Assembly (NCBI RefSeq): GCF_000969605.1
Contig: NZ_JZUE01000016.1
Coordinates: 62,001-126,000, forward strand
Reading direction: 5' to 3'
Length of the DNA stretch: 64,000 nucleotides
From: Aquincola tertiaricarbonis
GTDB taxonomy: Bacteria > Pseudomonadota > Gammaproteobacteria > Burkholderiales > Burkholderiaceae_C
Shown in pieces: positions 9,487 through 18,357 of the stretch; within the stretch, counting starts at the first letter, position 1; the number at the start of each line of letters is the position of its first letter. The notes below the pieces were generated by a model. It worked only from the letters and a program-made list of their open reading frames with translations, had not been told where the DNA came from and did no database searches. A program made the translations under genes and the position numbers.

Positions 9487-10682
9487 ACATGAACCACGTT
9501 CCCTTTGCCACCACGTTGATGTCGATCGCCGCCGCCTTTGCTGCGCCATGTGCCAACGCCGACGCCGTCACCGACTGGAATCGCAAGTCGGGTGACCTGA
9601 TCACCGAAGCCAAGCTCGGCACGCCGCCTGCGGCTCGCGTGATGGCCATCGTGCAGACCGCGGCGTTGCAGGCGATCGAAGACGCTCAGCAGCGCCAGGC
9701 TTCGGCCGAAGCCGCACTGGCCGCCGCGCACCGCGTGACGTTGACCCGCCTGCTGCCCGCCCAACAGCCGGCGATCGACGCGGCCTACCAGGCGGCGCTG
9801 AACAGCGTGGCCGACGGTGCCGCGCGGAACAAGGGCATCTCCGCCGGAGAGGCCGCGGCCCAGGCCGTACTGGTCACGCGTGCCGAGGACGGCGCGAGCA
9901 CGCCCGAAAGCCACCGCCCCTACACCACGGCGGGCATGTATGTGCCCACGGCCCCGATGGCGGTGCCGCAGTGGTCGCAGCGAAAGCCCTGGCTGATGGC
10001 CAGTGCCGCGCAATTCCGTCCGGCACCGCCGCCCGCGCTGAACAGCGAGCAGTGGGTGCGCGACTTCAACGAGGTCAAGGCGCTGGGGGGCAAGGCCGCC
10101 AGCACGCGGCGCAGTGCCGAGCAGACCGAAGCCGCACGCTTCTGGGAGTACTCGCTGCCGGCGATCTACCACGGCGTGGTGCAGTCGGTGGCGCAGCAGC
10201 CGCAGCGCGACCTGGCGCAAAACGCACGCCTCTATGCCGCGGTGGCGCAGGCGATGGACGATGCACTGATCGCCGTGTTCGATGCCAAGTACCACTACCA
10301 GTTCTGGCGCCCGGCCACGGCCATCCGCAACGGCGACCTCGACGGCAACGACGCGACGGTACGCGACGCCGCCTGGACACCGCTGATCGAAGCGCCGATG
10401 CACCCCGAGTACCCGAGCGGCCACAGCATCCTCGCGACGTCGGTGGCCACGGTGCTCGACGCCGAGGTGCAGGGCGGCACGATGCCGGTGCTGGCCACCA
10501 GCAGCCCCACCGCCAAAGGCACAACACGCCGCTGGCAGCGCACCGATGACTTTGTGCGCGAGGTGTCGGACGCGCGTGTGCACGGCGGCATTCACTTCCG
10601 CTCGGCGACCAACGCAGCAGAGGCGATGGGGCGGCAGATCGGCGGGTTGGCGGTGCAGCAGATCCTGCGGCCTGCACCGTGA
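9483..10682 (+). CDS. Vanadium-dependent haloperoxidase / PAP2-like exported enzyme
   Basis: A 399-residue protein with an N-terminal signal peptide (cleavage near ANADA). It belongs to the PAP2/vanadium haloperoxidase superfamily: KYHYQFWRP gives the K-x6-RP motif, EYPSGHSILAT the PSGH motif, and ARVHGGIHFRS the third phosphate/vanadate-binding segment. Members oxidise halides with peroxide or hydrolyse phosphomonoesters, and the sequence alone does not decide which. The start overlaps the DUF3455 stop by ATGA. It acts in the periplasm or outside the cell and is the last gene of this run. Confidence 0.82.
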   Translation: MNMNHVPFATTLMSIAAAFAAPCANADAVTDWNRKSGDLITEAKLGTPPAARVMAIVQTAALQAIEDAQQRQASAEAALAAAHRVTLTRLLPAQQPAIDAAYQAALNSVADGAARNKGISAGEAAAQAVLVTRAEDGASTPESHRPYTTAGMYVPTAPMAVPQWSQRKPWLMASAAQFRPAPPPALNSEQWVRDFNEVKALGGKAASTRRSAEQTEAARFWEYSLPAIYHGVVQSVAQQPQRDLAQNARLYAAVAQAMDDALIAVFDAKYHYQFWRPATAIRNGDLDGNDATVRDAAWTPLIEAPMHPEYPSGHSILATSVATVLDAEVQGGTMPVLATSSPTAKGTTRRWQRTDDFVREVSDARVHGGIHFRSATNAAEAMGRQIGGLAVQQILRPAP

Positions 10683-11060
10683 TGGAACGGGGTGACGCGG
10701 CGCGCCGGAGTGCCGCGGCCTGCGGTTCACAGCGCCGAGCGGCAGGTGCCTGGATCCTGCGCTAGGCGGGGTGCCGCACAAGCGGGCCGGTGGCCCGGTG
10801 CTGGTGCCCGATGACGCCGAAAGGCCGGTGGCCGCGGCGCCGGTGGCGCCGGCATGGCGGCCCGGACGGACTGGCTGCTCGAGCGCCAGGCGCTGCAACG
10901 CTCTGCGGCCAGTGCTGCCTGGGTGGGCGCTGGGCGAGGCCAACGCCATCCCGCTGCTGACGCCCGGCATGCGCTTCTAGCGACCAAGACCCGCGCCCTT
11001 GTTCGTGTTGCTCGCGCGGTCGACCGCGTCAGATGCTCGCGCCGGCCGCAGACCTGTACG
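10683..11060. other. Gap between convergent genes
   Basis: 378 bp between the haloperoxidase-like gene and the convergent PEP-CTERM gene. A GC-rich 69-codon frame crosses it but has no ribosome site and no recognisable similarity. I see no strong terminator hairpin. Confidence 0.35.
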
Positions 11061-11801
11061 TCATGGGTGTCTCGCGCGGCCTTCAGCGTGTCGTTCCTGC
11101 ATGCGCCGCCGTGCCGTGAACCACAGGGCTGCCAAGCCGCCGCCCAGCAAGGTGAGGCTGTGGGGTTCAGGCACTGACGCAGGCGGCGCGTCCGGGTCGT
11201 CGAACTCGATCTGGAACGCCATGGATGCCTGCAAGGACCCCCAGCTACCGTAGTGCTCGCGCCAGGTGGCAGCGCCTGCAGTCGCATGGGAGGTGGCCCA
11301 GAACCAGCTGTCATCGTCCCCGGTGGTGTCGTTCTGAATGGCCAGCCAGTAGGCGGAACCCGGGGCCAGCGTCCACTGTTCCCCCACCTGCACGGCGTAC
11401 TCATAGATCTGCGCACCCTGTTCGCCCGTGGCGGTCACCAGGAACTGGCCCGTGGCCGTGCGGCTCACCGGATTCGCCGGATAAAAGCTCTTGGCGTGCA
11501 GCGGCTCCCCTGTTGGCGCGGGAAGGCTGTCGCTCCACAGGCGCACGCTGAAGAGGTCACCTGCCGGTGCGCCGTCGCCAAAGAGATAACCTCCCCACCA
11601 GCGCAAGGTGCGGGGAACGGCCACGTGGCCGGGGGCAGCCGCCCCGAAGCGATCTGCGACTTCGGCGCGGGTACCACCGGGATCATGGTAGTCCGACACA
11701 TAGCCTTGCCTCAGGTCAGGCAGGCCACCGTCGTAGAGAACAGGCGCGGCCTGGACGGCGGAGCACAGGGCCGTCAGGCTGCAAAGAAGCATTAAGCGCA
11801 T
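11061..11801 (-). CDS. PEP-CTERM sorting-domain secreted protein
   Basis: A 246-residue exported protein with a signal peptide (MRLMLLCSLTALCSAVQAAP) and a C-terminal VPEPHS motif, a hydrophobic stretch and then TARRRMQER. That is the PEP-CTERM tail recognised by exosortase/EpsH systems, so it probably goes to the cell surface or exopolysaccharide matrix. The body is rich in Trp, Gly and Asp and resembles other PEP-CTERM beta-sandwich proteins, but I recognise no catalytic domain. AAGGAC precedes the ATG at 11801. No exosortase gene lies in the window. Confidence 0.85.
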   Translation of the reverse strand: MRLMLLCSLTALCSAVQAAPVLYDGGLPDLRQGYVSDYHDPGGTRAEVADRFGAAAPGHVAVPRTLRWWGGYLFGDGAPAGDLFSVRLWSDSLPAPTGEPLHAKSFYPANPVSRTATGQFLVTATGEQGAQIYEYAVQVGEQWTLAPGSAYWLAIQNDTTGDDDSWFWATSHATAGAATWREHYGSWGSLQASMAFQIEFDDPDAPPASVPEPHSLTLLGGGLAALWFTARRRMQERHAEGRARHP

Positions 11802-11835
11802 CACGGTGTCCTTGAAGGTATTGATCGAAGCCGTG

Positions 11836-12072
11836 TCACCAAAGCCACGGCGACTTGCCGAGCTCCCGCTGCCAGTCGTGTTCACACAGGCCGATGTCCC
11901 TTAGCTCGCAGGGGCTCAGGCGCGCCAGCTCGCGCCGACCTTGACGGCGGCGCCTGTGGGCTTCCAGGGCACGCTGCAGGCGGTCGATGGTCCGGTGCAG
12001 CGGCCGTGGCAGCGACCGGGCGATGCACCCGAGGCGCTGCACATGCGAAGTGCTGTCAATCGTGTGCGTCAT
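11836..12072 (-). CDS. DUF1127 domain protein
   Basis: A 78-residue arginine-rich protein ending in a DUF1127-like segment (RRELARLSPCELRDIGLCEH). Start 12072 has GGAG 7 nt upstream. Its first 17 bp overlap the end of the small exported-protein gene in another frame, which suggests coupled translation. It lies 34 nt upstream of the PEP-CTERM gene on the same strand. Function unknown. Confidence 0.7.
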   Translation of the reverse strand: MTHTIDSTSHVQRLGCIARSLPRPLHRTIDRLQRALEAHRRRRQGRRELARLSPCELRDIGLCEHDWQRELGKSPWLW

Positions 12073-12301
12073 GACCGGGCTCCGAGGCCAGCAAGCGGGT
12101 GTGCACATGACGCGGCAAGCGCTCGAGCCGCACGGCGTCGGCCTGGCCGACGAATTTCCAGCCCTGCGGCAGCTTGACGAAGACAAAGGCGGTGGGGGGA
12201 TCGATGTAAACGTCGAAGTCGCTGACCAACGGCGCGGGTGCGGCCGACGTCGACAGGGCAGCCACCGTCAGGCAGCAGGCGGCAACAAAGGGGATGTTCA
12301 T
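12056..12301 (-). CDS. Small exported protein of unknown function
   Basis: An 81-residue protein with a clear signal peptide (MNIPFVAACCLTVAALSTSA, cleavage before APAP). The mature part carries FDVYIDPPTAFVFVKLPQGWKF, a pattern I associate with short periplasmic proteins of unknown function. AAGGA precedes the ATG at 12301. It lies 34 nt after the deiminase-like gene and overlaps the DUF1127 start, so four genes on this strand (deiminase, this, DUF1127, PEP-CTERM) may be one transcript. Confidence 0.65.
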   Translation of the reverse strand: MNIPFVAACCLTVAALSTSAAPAPLVSDFDVYIDPPTAFVFVKLPQGWKFVGQADAVRLERLPRHVHTRLLASEPGHDAHD

Positions 12302-12335
12302 GGTGTGTCCTTGGGAACAGGGTGGGAGGAGGAGG

Positions 12336-13748
12336 TCAGGCCGCCGGCACGGCGGGGAGGTGCTGGGAGATGCAGTGCATGCCGCCACCGCCCACCACCA
12401 GGGCGTCGACGTCGATGGCCACCACACGACGGCCCGGATAACGGGCGGCAACGATCTGCTGGAACAGCTGGTCCTTGCCGGCCAGCGCGGCGTCGCGCCC
12501 GGGCTTGTGGAAGCGCGGCACCAGCACCAGGCCGTTGGTGACGATGAAGTTCATGTAGCTGGCCGGCAGCGCCATGCGCACCGGCTCGCGGCGCCGGAAG
12601 CGCTCTGCACCCCCCAGCCGGTGCACCGGATGGGCATCCAGGTCGGCGATGAACTCGTAGGCGCCGTCCCCGGGCACCAGTTCCACCAGGATGCTGCCGG
12701 GTTCGGGCACGCGCACCACGGTCAGCGGCCGGCCGTCCTGGTCGGTCGCCTGCGACAGGAGGCGCGCGGCCTCGTCGAGGATGGACCGGTTGAGGGCCGC
12801 CAGCGGATCGCCCACCGCCGCGGCTGCGGCCAGGTCGGCATCGGTCACCTCCGGCAGCAGCAGCGTCCGGTCGTCGACCCAGGCCACCAGTTCATCGATG
12901 TGGTTGACACCGATGTTGTAGACCGGGTCCTTCCCGAAGTCATACGGCGTCTGCAGCACCGTGTGCGCATCGGTGGCCAGCCCGCGCGGCAGCCAGATCA
13001 CATGCCGCACGCCCAGGCTGCGACGCAGTTCCTGCTCCACCTGCGGGCGGCTCAGCCCCGGGTTGCGCCCCAGCAGGCCCAGTTCGGTGGCCACCACCGT
13101 GCCGCGACCGTTGAAGTGCAGGTTGCCGCCTTCGGCCACCAGGCTGCTGCGCCGCACGCCATGGCCGAGGGCCGAGGCCACACGCAGCGACAGGTCGTTG
13201 TCATGCTCATAGACGGCGCGGGTCACCGGTCCGGCAAACGGCAGGTAGCCATAACCGTCGAACTCGAAGTCCACCACCGACAGGCCGCCCTGGCCGTCGT
13301 GCAGGAAGATGCCGCCGTAGTCACGCAACCAGTAGTCGGCATGGGCGGCAGTGACGAACCGCAGCCGCTGCGCCAGCAGCGCCGCCGGCACACCACGCTG
13401 CAGCAGCGCCTCGCGCAGCGCAGCAACGTCCGCGGCGGCCGGCTGACCGTCGGGCCCGGCATTGCAGAGGTAGACCACCGGCAATTCGGTGATCAGCGCC
13501 TGCACCATCTCGACCTGCGTCAGCAGGTTGGACCAGCCTTGTTTGTATTCCAGCGTGGGCGACGCCAGCAGCATCGCCTGGTGTGGCTCGGTTTCCGCGG
13601 GCACCCGTGGACCGGCAGGCAGGGCGCCGCTGTCGCTGTCGCTGCCGCCGCCGCAGGCGGCCAGCAGCAGGCTGGCAGTGCCGGCCAGCAGCAGGTCGCG
13701 TCGTCGCAGGCGGACGGCGCCGCAGGTGCAAGGTGGGGTGCGTGACAT
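12336..13748 (-). CDS. Exported agmatine deiminase / peptidylarginine deiminase-like lipoprotein
   Basis: A 470-residue protein of the Porphyromonas-type peptidylarginine deiminase/agmatine deiminase family. The catalytic cysteine is in GGGGMHCISQHLP near the C-terminus; HADYWLRDYGG, EGGNLHF and NHIDELVAW supply the other guanidine-binding and catalytic residues. Agmatine deiminase is normally cytoplasmic. This one starts with RLRRRDLLLAGTASLLLAAC, a twin-arginine-like leader with a lipobox, so it is probably a lipoprotein outside the cytoplasm. GGAG precedes the ATG at 13748. Substrate could be agmatine or peptidyl-arginine, and location favours an extracellular guanidine compound. Confidence 0.85.
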   Translation of the reverse strand: MSRTPPCTCGAVRLRRRDLLLAGTASLLLAACGGGSDSDSGALPAGPRVPAETEPHQAMLLASPTLEYKQGWSNLLTQVEMVQALITELPVVYLCNAGPDGQPAAADVAALREALLQRGVPAALLAQRLRFVTAAHADYWLRDYGGIFLHDGQGGLSVVDFEFDGYGYLPFAGPVTRAVYEHDNDLSLRVASALGHGVRRSSLVAEGGNLHFNGRGTVVATELGLLGRNPGLSRPQVEQELRRSLGVRHVIWLPRGLATDAHTVLQTPYDFGKDPVYNIGVNHIDELVAWVDDRTLLLPEVTDADLAAAAAVGDPLAALNRSILDEAARLLSQATDQDGRPLTVVRVPEPGSILVELVPGDGAYEFIADLDAHPVHRLGGAERFRRREPVRMALPASYMNFIVTNGLVLVPRFHKPGRDAALAGKDQLFQQIVAARYPGRRVVAIDVDALVVGGGGMHCISQHLPAVPAA

Positions 13749-13967
13749 TGGGGGCTCCGGGATGTGGGGAAGCCAGCCACTGTCGGCTGCCCCTGTCACG
13801 CGGCGACTGCACGCCACGGGGGCCTGGGTTGCGTGTGTCACGCCATGTCATGCCGCGGCACCCTGCAGGCCGCTGCCCGCGGGCACCGGCGCGACGAGCG
13901 CGGTCCGCGCTACAGCCCACGTGACAGGTGCAACCTGCGTGACAAAGCAGGTGGCAGGGCGATGACA
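13744..13967. promoter_or_regulatory. Cluster of TGACA half-sites
   Basis: Seven TGACA/TGTCA pentamers lie within 224 bp: 13744, 13794, 13836, 13846, 13922, 13940 and 13963. Several extend to TGTCACG or GTGACA. They fill the divergent space between the deiminase-like gene and the LysE gene and could be response-regulator half-sites. No binding protein is identified. Confidence 0.35.
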
Positions 13968-14021
13968 AACACCGCCAAAACTGCACGGCTTCCTGTAGCC
14001 AACGGCCCCCGGCACCCCGAC

Positions 14022-14633
14022 ATGCAGTCCGACACCTGGTTTCTCTTCGTGAGCGTGGTCACCGCCGTGATCGTTCTCCCCGGCCCGGCCGCCTGCCTGT
14101 GTGCCAGCCAGGGCGCGGCGCTGGGCGTGCTGCGCAGCCTGCACACCGTGGCGGGTGGCACGCTGTCGGCGCTGGTGCTGCTGAGCGCCTCGGCCGTCGG
14201 CCTGGGTGCGGCAATGCAGCAGGTGCCCTGGCTGGGCGAGCTGCTGCGCTGGTCGGGCGTCGGCTACCTGGTCTTGTTGTCGCTGCGGCAGTGGCGGTGC
14301 GTTGCGCATCGGGCGACCGATGTGATGGCGCACCCCGCCACCGGCTGGCAGGGCCTCCGCGCGGGCTTCCTGCTGGGCCTGACCAATCCAAAGGATCTGC
14401 TGTTCTTTGGTGCGCTGCTGCCCCCCTTCATCGACGCCACACGGCCGCTGGGCTGGCAGTTCGCCACCATGTTCGCGACCTGGGCCGCCATCGACGGCGT
14501 GGTGATGACCGCCTACGCCGTGCTGGGCTGGCGCTGCGCCGGGGGCCGTGCGGCGCCGGGCGGCCCCCGGCTGCGCCGCCTGTCGGCCGCAGCCATGCTG
14601 CTGTCGGCCGGCCTGCTGGCGTTACAAACGTGA
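14022..14633 (+). CDS. LysE/RhtB-family exporter
   Basis: A 203-residue inner-membrane protein with about six hydrophobic segments and the family signatures VLPGPAACLCASQGA in helix 1 and GLTNPKDLLFFGALLPPF in the middle. Members export amino acids or related metabolites. The ATG at 14022 puts helix 1 at the usual distance from the N-terminus; an in-frame ATG at 13962 would add 20 polar residues and cannot be excluded. It is divergent from the exported deiminase-like gene. A link to guanidine or amino-acid products is possible but unproven. Confidence 0.82.
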   Translation: MQSDTWFLFVSVVTAVIVLPGPAACLCASQGAALGVLRSLHTVAGGTLSALVLLSASAVGLGAAMQQVPWLGELLRWSGVGYLVLLSLRQWRCVAHRATDVMAHPATGWQGLRAGFLLGLTNPKDLLFFGALLPPFIDATRPLGWQFATMFATWAAIDGVVMTAYAVLGWRCAGGRAAPGGPRLRRLSAAAMLLSAGLLALQT

Positions 14634-14727
14634 CATTCGCGGGCCCGCGCCGTGATGCGGGCGCAACCGCCGGTCGCCAGCATGGCGGCCTGATCCGAAC
14701 CGGCATCCGCGCCGGCGCATCGCTGCC

Positions 14728-17586
14728 TTGCCCCTGCTCCGATCCCTCACCGGCAAGACCCTGCTCCGCCTGGCCCTCAGCGGCACCGTGCTGCTGTTGT
14801 TGGCCACGGCGCTGGGGGCCTACTTCCTGTATCGGCAGGCCGAGCGTCAGGCCACCGGCGCGTTGGCGGCCGAGGCGAGCGAGCGTGCGCGGGTCGCGAC
14901 CCAGGTGTTCCGCTACACCGTGGAGACCCACGTGGCGCTGCGCCAGGCCTTCATCCAGCAGTGGCCGGCCTACCGCACGCCGCAGGTGCTGCAGCGTTTC
15001 GAGGCGCTGATGGCGCGTTACCCCGACGGTTCCATGCGCAGCCGTCGCGAGATCGCCGACGGGCGGCGCTTTCCCACCGGCTGGATCGCCCGCGAGCACG
15101 AGGTGGACGACGAACTGCGCCAGCGCATGGTGCTGTTCCACGACCTGTCGCAGCGCTACGGGCCCGGTGCCGCGCTGCGGCATGACAACCTGTACTTTGT
15201 CGGTCTGCCCCAGCAGTCCAACATGGGCTACGACCCGGAGCTGTTCCCGGACTGGATCTTCGACATCGGCGACCACTACGACCAGCTCCAGTTCGACTGG
15301 GGCCGCACCGCCTACGCGCCCGCCCGGCCCGGGGACGGCCCGCGTTTTTCCACGCCGGAAGTGGACGACGTCGATCCGCGCCACGGCGCCACCTTCGCCG
15401 TGGTCACGCCCATCCACCTGGGCGAACGCCACGTGGCGGCGGTGTGCACCACGCTGCGGCTGTCGGACGTGCTGTCGCGGGTGTTGCCCCCTTCTCCCCG
15501 TGCGCGGCAGCTCATCTTCCATCGCAACGGCCGGCTGATCGCGGACACCGCCCGCTACGACAGTGCGCTGCCCAGCCTGGAACGGGTGCAGCTGCAGCCT
15601 GCGGGCGACGGCCTGGAGGCCACCCTGTTGGCGCTGGTGCAGCGGCCCGGCGGCGCCGTGCCCTGGCGCTTCAGCCATGCCGACGATCTCTACGTGGCGG
15701 TATCGGCCATCGAAGGACCCGACTGGTACGTGGCCGCCACGGTGCCCGGCTCGGTGGTGCGCTCCGGTGCCATGCGCACCGCCATGTGGGCGCTGTGGCT
15801 GGGCGCGGCGGCCCTGCTGGCGCTGTTGAGCACGGTGTGGGTGGTGTTGCGCAACCATGTGGCAGTGCCGCTGGGCGCGCTCACCCGGGCAGCAGAGCGG
15901 CTGGCCGCCGGCGATACGGCGGTGCGCCTGCCCGACGGCCGCGCCGACGAGCTGGGCCGCCTGTCGGCTGCGTTCAACCAGATGGTCAGCCAGGTGGCGC
16001 TGCGCGACGCCTCGCTGCGCGCGGACAAGCAGCAGATCGAAGAGGCACTCACCGCCGTGCGCCTGACCGAAGAGCGCTGGCGCGCGATGACCGACAACGC
16101 CTCCGACTTCATCGCGGTGGTGGACGAGCAAGGCCGCTTCCGCTATGCCAGCCCGTCGGTGCAGCGCATGCTGGGCGTGTCGCCGCAGGCCTTGCTCGGC
16201 CGGCCGGCGCTCGACCTGGTGCCGCCCGACGAAGCCCAGCGGCTGCAGGCCCGGCTGGCCGCGCCCACCGGCGGCCCGGTGGAGTTCCGCGCCCGCCATG
16301 CGGATGGCGGCCTGCGGGTGCTTGAAGCCGTCAGCAGCGACATGCGGGCGCACCCGGCGGTGCAGGGCCTGGTGCTCAACATCCGCGATGTGACGCAGGC
16401 CGTGGACGCCGAGCGCGAGATTGCCCACCAGCGCGAGACGCTGCACCAGCGTGAGAAGCTGTCGGCCCTGGGCAGCCTGCTGGCCGGTGTGGCGCACGAG
16501 CTGAACAACCCGCTGACCGTGGTCATCGGACGTGCACGCCAGCTGCAGGACACCACGCCGGACACGCAGACGCAAGAGGCCGCCGGCAAGATCTGCCAGG
16601 CGGCTGAACGCTGCTCCCGCATCGTCAAGACCTTCCTGGCCATGGCCCGGCGCGAAGCCCCTCGCCGTGCCCCGGTGGACGTCAACCGGGTGGTCACCGA
16701 CGCACTGGACTTGCTGGCGTACAACCTGCGCAGCAGCGGCGTGGCGGTGCAGACCCGGTTGGCCCCCGGGCTGCCACCAGTGATGGCGGACGCAAGCCAG
16801 CTCGGCCAGGTGCTGGTGAACCTGCTGACCAATGCGCAGCAGGCCTTGCAAGGCCGAGGCGATCCGCTGGTGCGCATCATCACCCGCTGGGCCGACGGCT
16901 CGGTGTGGGTGGAAGTGGCGGACAACGGTCCCGGCGTGCCGGCGGCGCTGGCGCCGCGCGTGTTCGAGCCGTTTTTCACCACCAAAGGCGTGGGCGAAGG
17001 CACCGGCGTGGGCCTGTCGGTCAGCCTCGCCATTGTGCAGGCCCACGGCGGCCACCTGCGGCTGGAGGCATCGCCGCAAGGTGCGCGCTTCGTGATGCGG
17101 CTGCCCGCGGGCGCCACGCTGGCGGCCCAAGCCCCGGCACTGCCGGCAACGGCCGAGGCGCCCCAGCCGCAGGCCACGCCGCAAGTGCTGGTGGTGGACG
17201 ACGAACCGGAGATCGCGCAGCTGCTGGCGGAGATCCTGGGGGCGGGTGGTTGCCAGGTGCAGGTCGCCCACGATGGCCAGGAGGCGCTGGCGCTGCTGGC
17301 GCACCATCCGGTGGACGTGGTGCTGACCGACTTCAAGATGCCCGGCCTGGACGGCGCTGGACTGCATGCGGAGATCCTGCGCCGGCAGCCCAGGCTGGCC
17401 CGCCGCGTCATCGTCGTCACCGGCGACACCTTGAGCAGCGAGTCGCAGGCCTTCCTGCGCACCAGCGGCCTGCGGGTGCTGGACAAGCCCTTCCGCAAGG
17501 ACGACGTGCTGCGGGCCGTGCGGGAGGTGGGCGCCCTCGCGTCGCCGGGCGTGGGCATGGAAGAATCCGCGCCGACGCCGCACTGA
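14728..17586 (+). CDS. Hybrid sensor histidine kinase, two TM, HAMP, PAS, receiver
   Basis: A 952-residue hybrid kinase. TM1 (about 12-35) and TM2 (about 353-375) bracket a roughly 320-residue periplasmic sensor. Then come HAMP, a PAS domain (WRAMTDNASDFIAVVDEQGR), HisKA with the H-box AGVAHELNNPL (His590), HATPase_c (NLLTNAQ, DNGPGVP, GVGLSVSLAIV) and a receiver with phospho-acceptor Asp868 (VVLTDFKMPG). The start is TTG at 14728; no in-frame ATG lies close upstream. The OmpR-type regulator follows 33 nt downstream, and a second, related hybrid kinase comes after that. The sensor domain is not one I recognise. Confidence 0.9.
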   Translation: MPLLRSLTGKTLLRLALSGTVLLLLATALGAYFLYRQAERQATGALAAEASERARVATQVFRYTVETHVALRQAFIQQWPAYRTPQVLQRFEALMARYPDGSMRSRREIADGRRFPTGWIAREHEVDDELRQRMVLFHDLSQRYGPGAALRHDNLYFVGLPQQSNMGYDPELFPDWIFDIGDHYDQLQFDWGRTAYAPARPGDGPRFSTPEVDDVDPRHGATFAVVTPIHLGERHVAAVCTTLRLSDVLSRVLPPSPRARQLIFHRNGRLIADTARYDSALPSLERVQLQPAGDGLEATLLALVQRPGGAVPWRFSHADDLYVAVSAIEGPDWYVAATVPGSVVRSGAMRTAMWALWLGAAALLALLSTVWVVLRNHVAVPLGALTRAAERLAAGDTAVRLPDGRADELGRLSAAFNQMVSQVALRDASLRADKQQIEEALTAVRLTEERWRAMTDNASDFIAVVDEQGRFRYASPSVQRMLGVSPQALLGRPALDLVPPDEAQRLQARLAAPTGGPVEFRARHADGGLRVLEAVSSDMRAHPAVQGLVLNIRDVTQAVDAEREIAHQRETLHQREKLSALGSLLAGVAHELNNPLTVVIGRARQLQDTTPDTQTQEAAGKICQAAERCSRIVKTFLAMARREAPRRAPVDVNRVVTDALDLLAYNLRSSGVAVQTRLAPGLPPVMADASQLGQVLVNLLTNAQQALQGRGDPLVRIITRWADGSVWVEVADNGPGVPAALAPRVFEPFFTTKGVGEGTGVGLSVSLAIVQAHGGHLRLEASPQGARFVMRLPAGATLAAQAPALPATAEAPQPQATPQVLVVDDEPEIAQLLAEILGAGGCQVQVAHDGQEALALLAHHPVDVVLTDFKMPGLDGAGLHAEILRRQPRLARRVIVVTGDTLSSESQAFLRTSGLRVLDKPFRKDDVLRAVREVGALASPGVGMEESAPTPH

Positions 17587-17619
17587 GCGGCTGCGTTCCC
17601 GGTCGAAGCAGGACACGAC

Positions 17620-18357
17620 ATGAACGATTCCCGACCCTCGCTGCTCGTGGTGGACGACGAGCCAGAACTGCGTGAGGTGCTGGCCGAGTACTTCGGCCGC
17701 CACGGCCTGGCGGTCGCCACCGCGGCTGATGCGCAGCAGGCGCGACAGCGCATCGCCGAGGCCGACGTCGAGCTGGTGGTGCTGGACATCAACATGCCGG
17801 GCGAGAACGGCCTGTCACTGGCCCGCTGGCTGCGCGAAAGCCGGCCCCGGCTGGGCATCGTGCTGCTGACGGCGGCTGGCGAACCGGTGGACCGCGTGGT
17901 GGGCCTGGAAATCGGCGCCGACGACTACGTCGCCAAGCCCTTTGACCTGCGCGAGCTGCTGGCCCGCGTGCGTGCGGTGCTGCGCCGCGCGAGCCTGGTG
18001 CCGCCCGCCACCGATGCCGCGGCCGCCGCCGCGCAGCCGCAGGTGCGGTTTGGCCGCTGCCTGCTGCTGATGGACGAGCGCCGCCTGCTGGACGCCGAGG
18101 GCCTGGAGGTGCCCATCTCCAGCGGCGAATACGACCTGCTCGCCACCTTCGCCCGTGCGCCCAACCGTGCGCTCAACCGTGACCAGCTGATGGACATGAT
18201 GCATGGTCGCCAATGGGACGTGTACGACCGATCCATCGACATGCGCGTGATGCGGCTGCGCCGCAAGATCGAGCGCAACCCGGACAAGCCAGAGGTCATC
18301 AAGACCGTGCGCAACGTGGGCTACATGTTCGTGGCCCGCACCGCCGACGCCGCATGA
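17620..18357 (+). CDS. OmpR-family response regulator
   Basis: A 245-residue response regulator. The receiver has the acidic pocket VVDDEPE, phospho-acceptor Asp56 (VVLDINMPG) and the conserved Lys in YVAKPFD. The C-terminal winged helix (LLATFARAPNRALNRDQLM, ending IKTVRNVGYMF) binds DNA. It sits between two hybrid kinases and overlaps the second by ATGA, so it is the probable output of both. Its nearest candidate targets are the kinase operon itself and the TGACA-rich region near 13.9 kb; neither is proven. Confidence 0.93.
   Translation: MNDSRPSLLVVDDEPELREVLAEYFGRHGLAVATAADAQQARQRIAEADVELVVLDINMPGENGLSLARWLRESRPRLGIVLLTAAGEPVDRVVGLEIGADDYVAKPFDLRELLARVRAVLRRASLVPPATDAAAAAAQPQVRFGRCLLLMDERRLLDAEGLEVPISSGEYDLLATFARAPNRALNRDQLMDMMHGRQWDVYDRSIDMRVMRLRRKIERNPDKPEVIKTVRNVGYMFVARTADAA

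Noticed and set aside
10771-10980. 69-codon frame in the gap after the haloperoxidase-like gene
   Set aside because: No ribosome site, low-complexity composition and no recognisable similarity.
14428-17703. 1091-codon open frame antisense to the hybrid kinase
   Set aside because: His/Gln/Arg-rich shadow of a clear kinase gene on the other strand.
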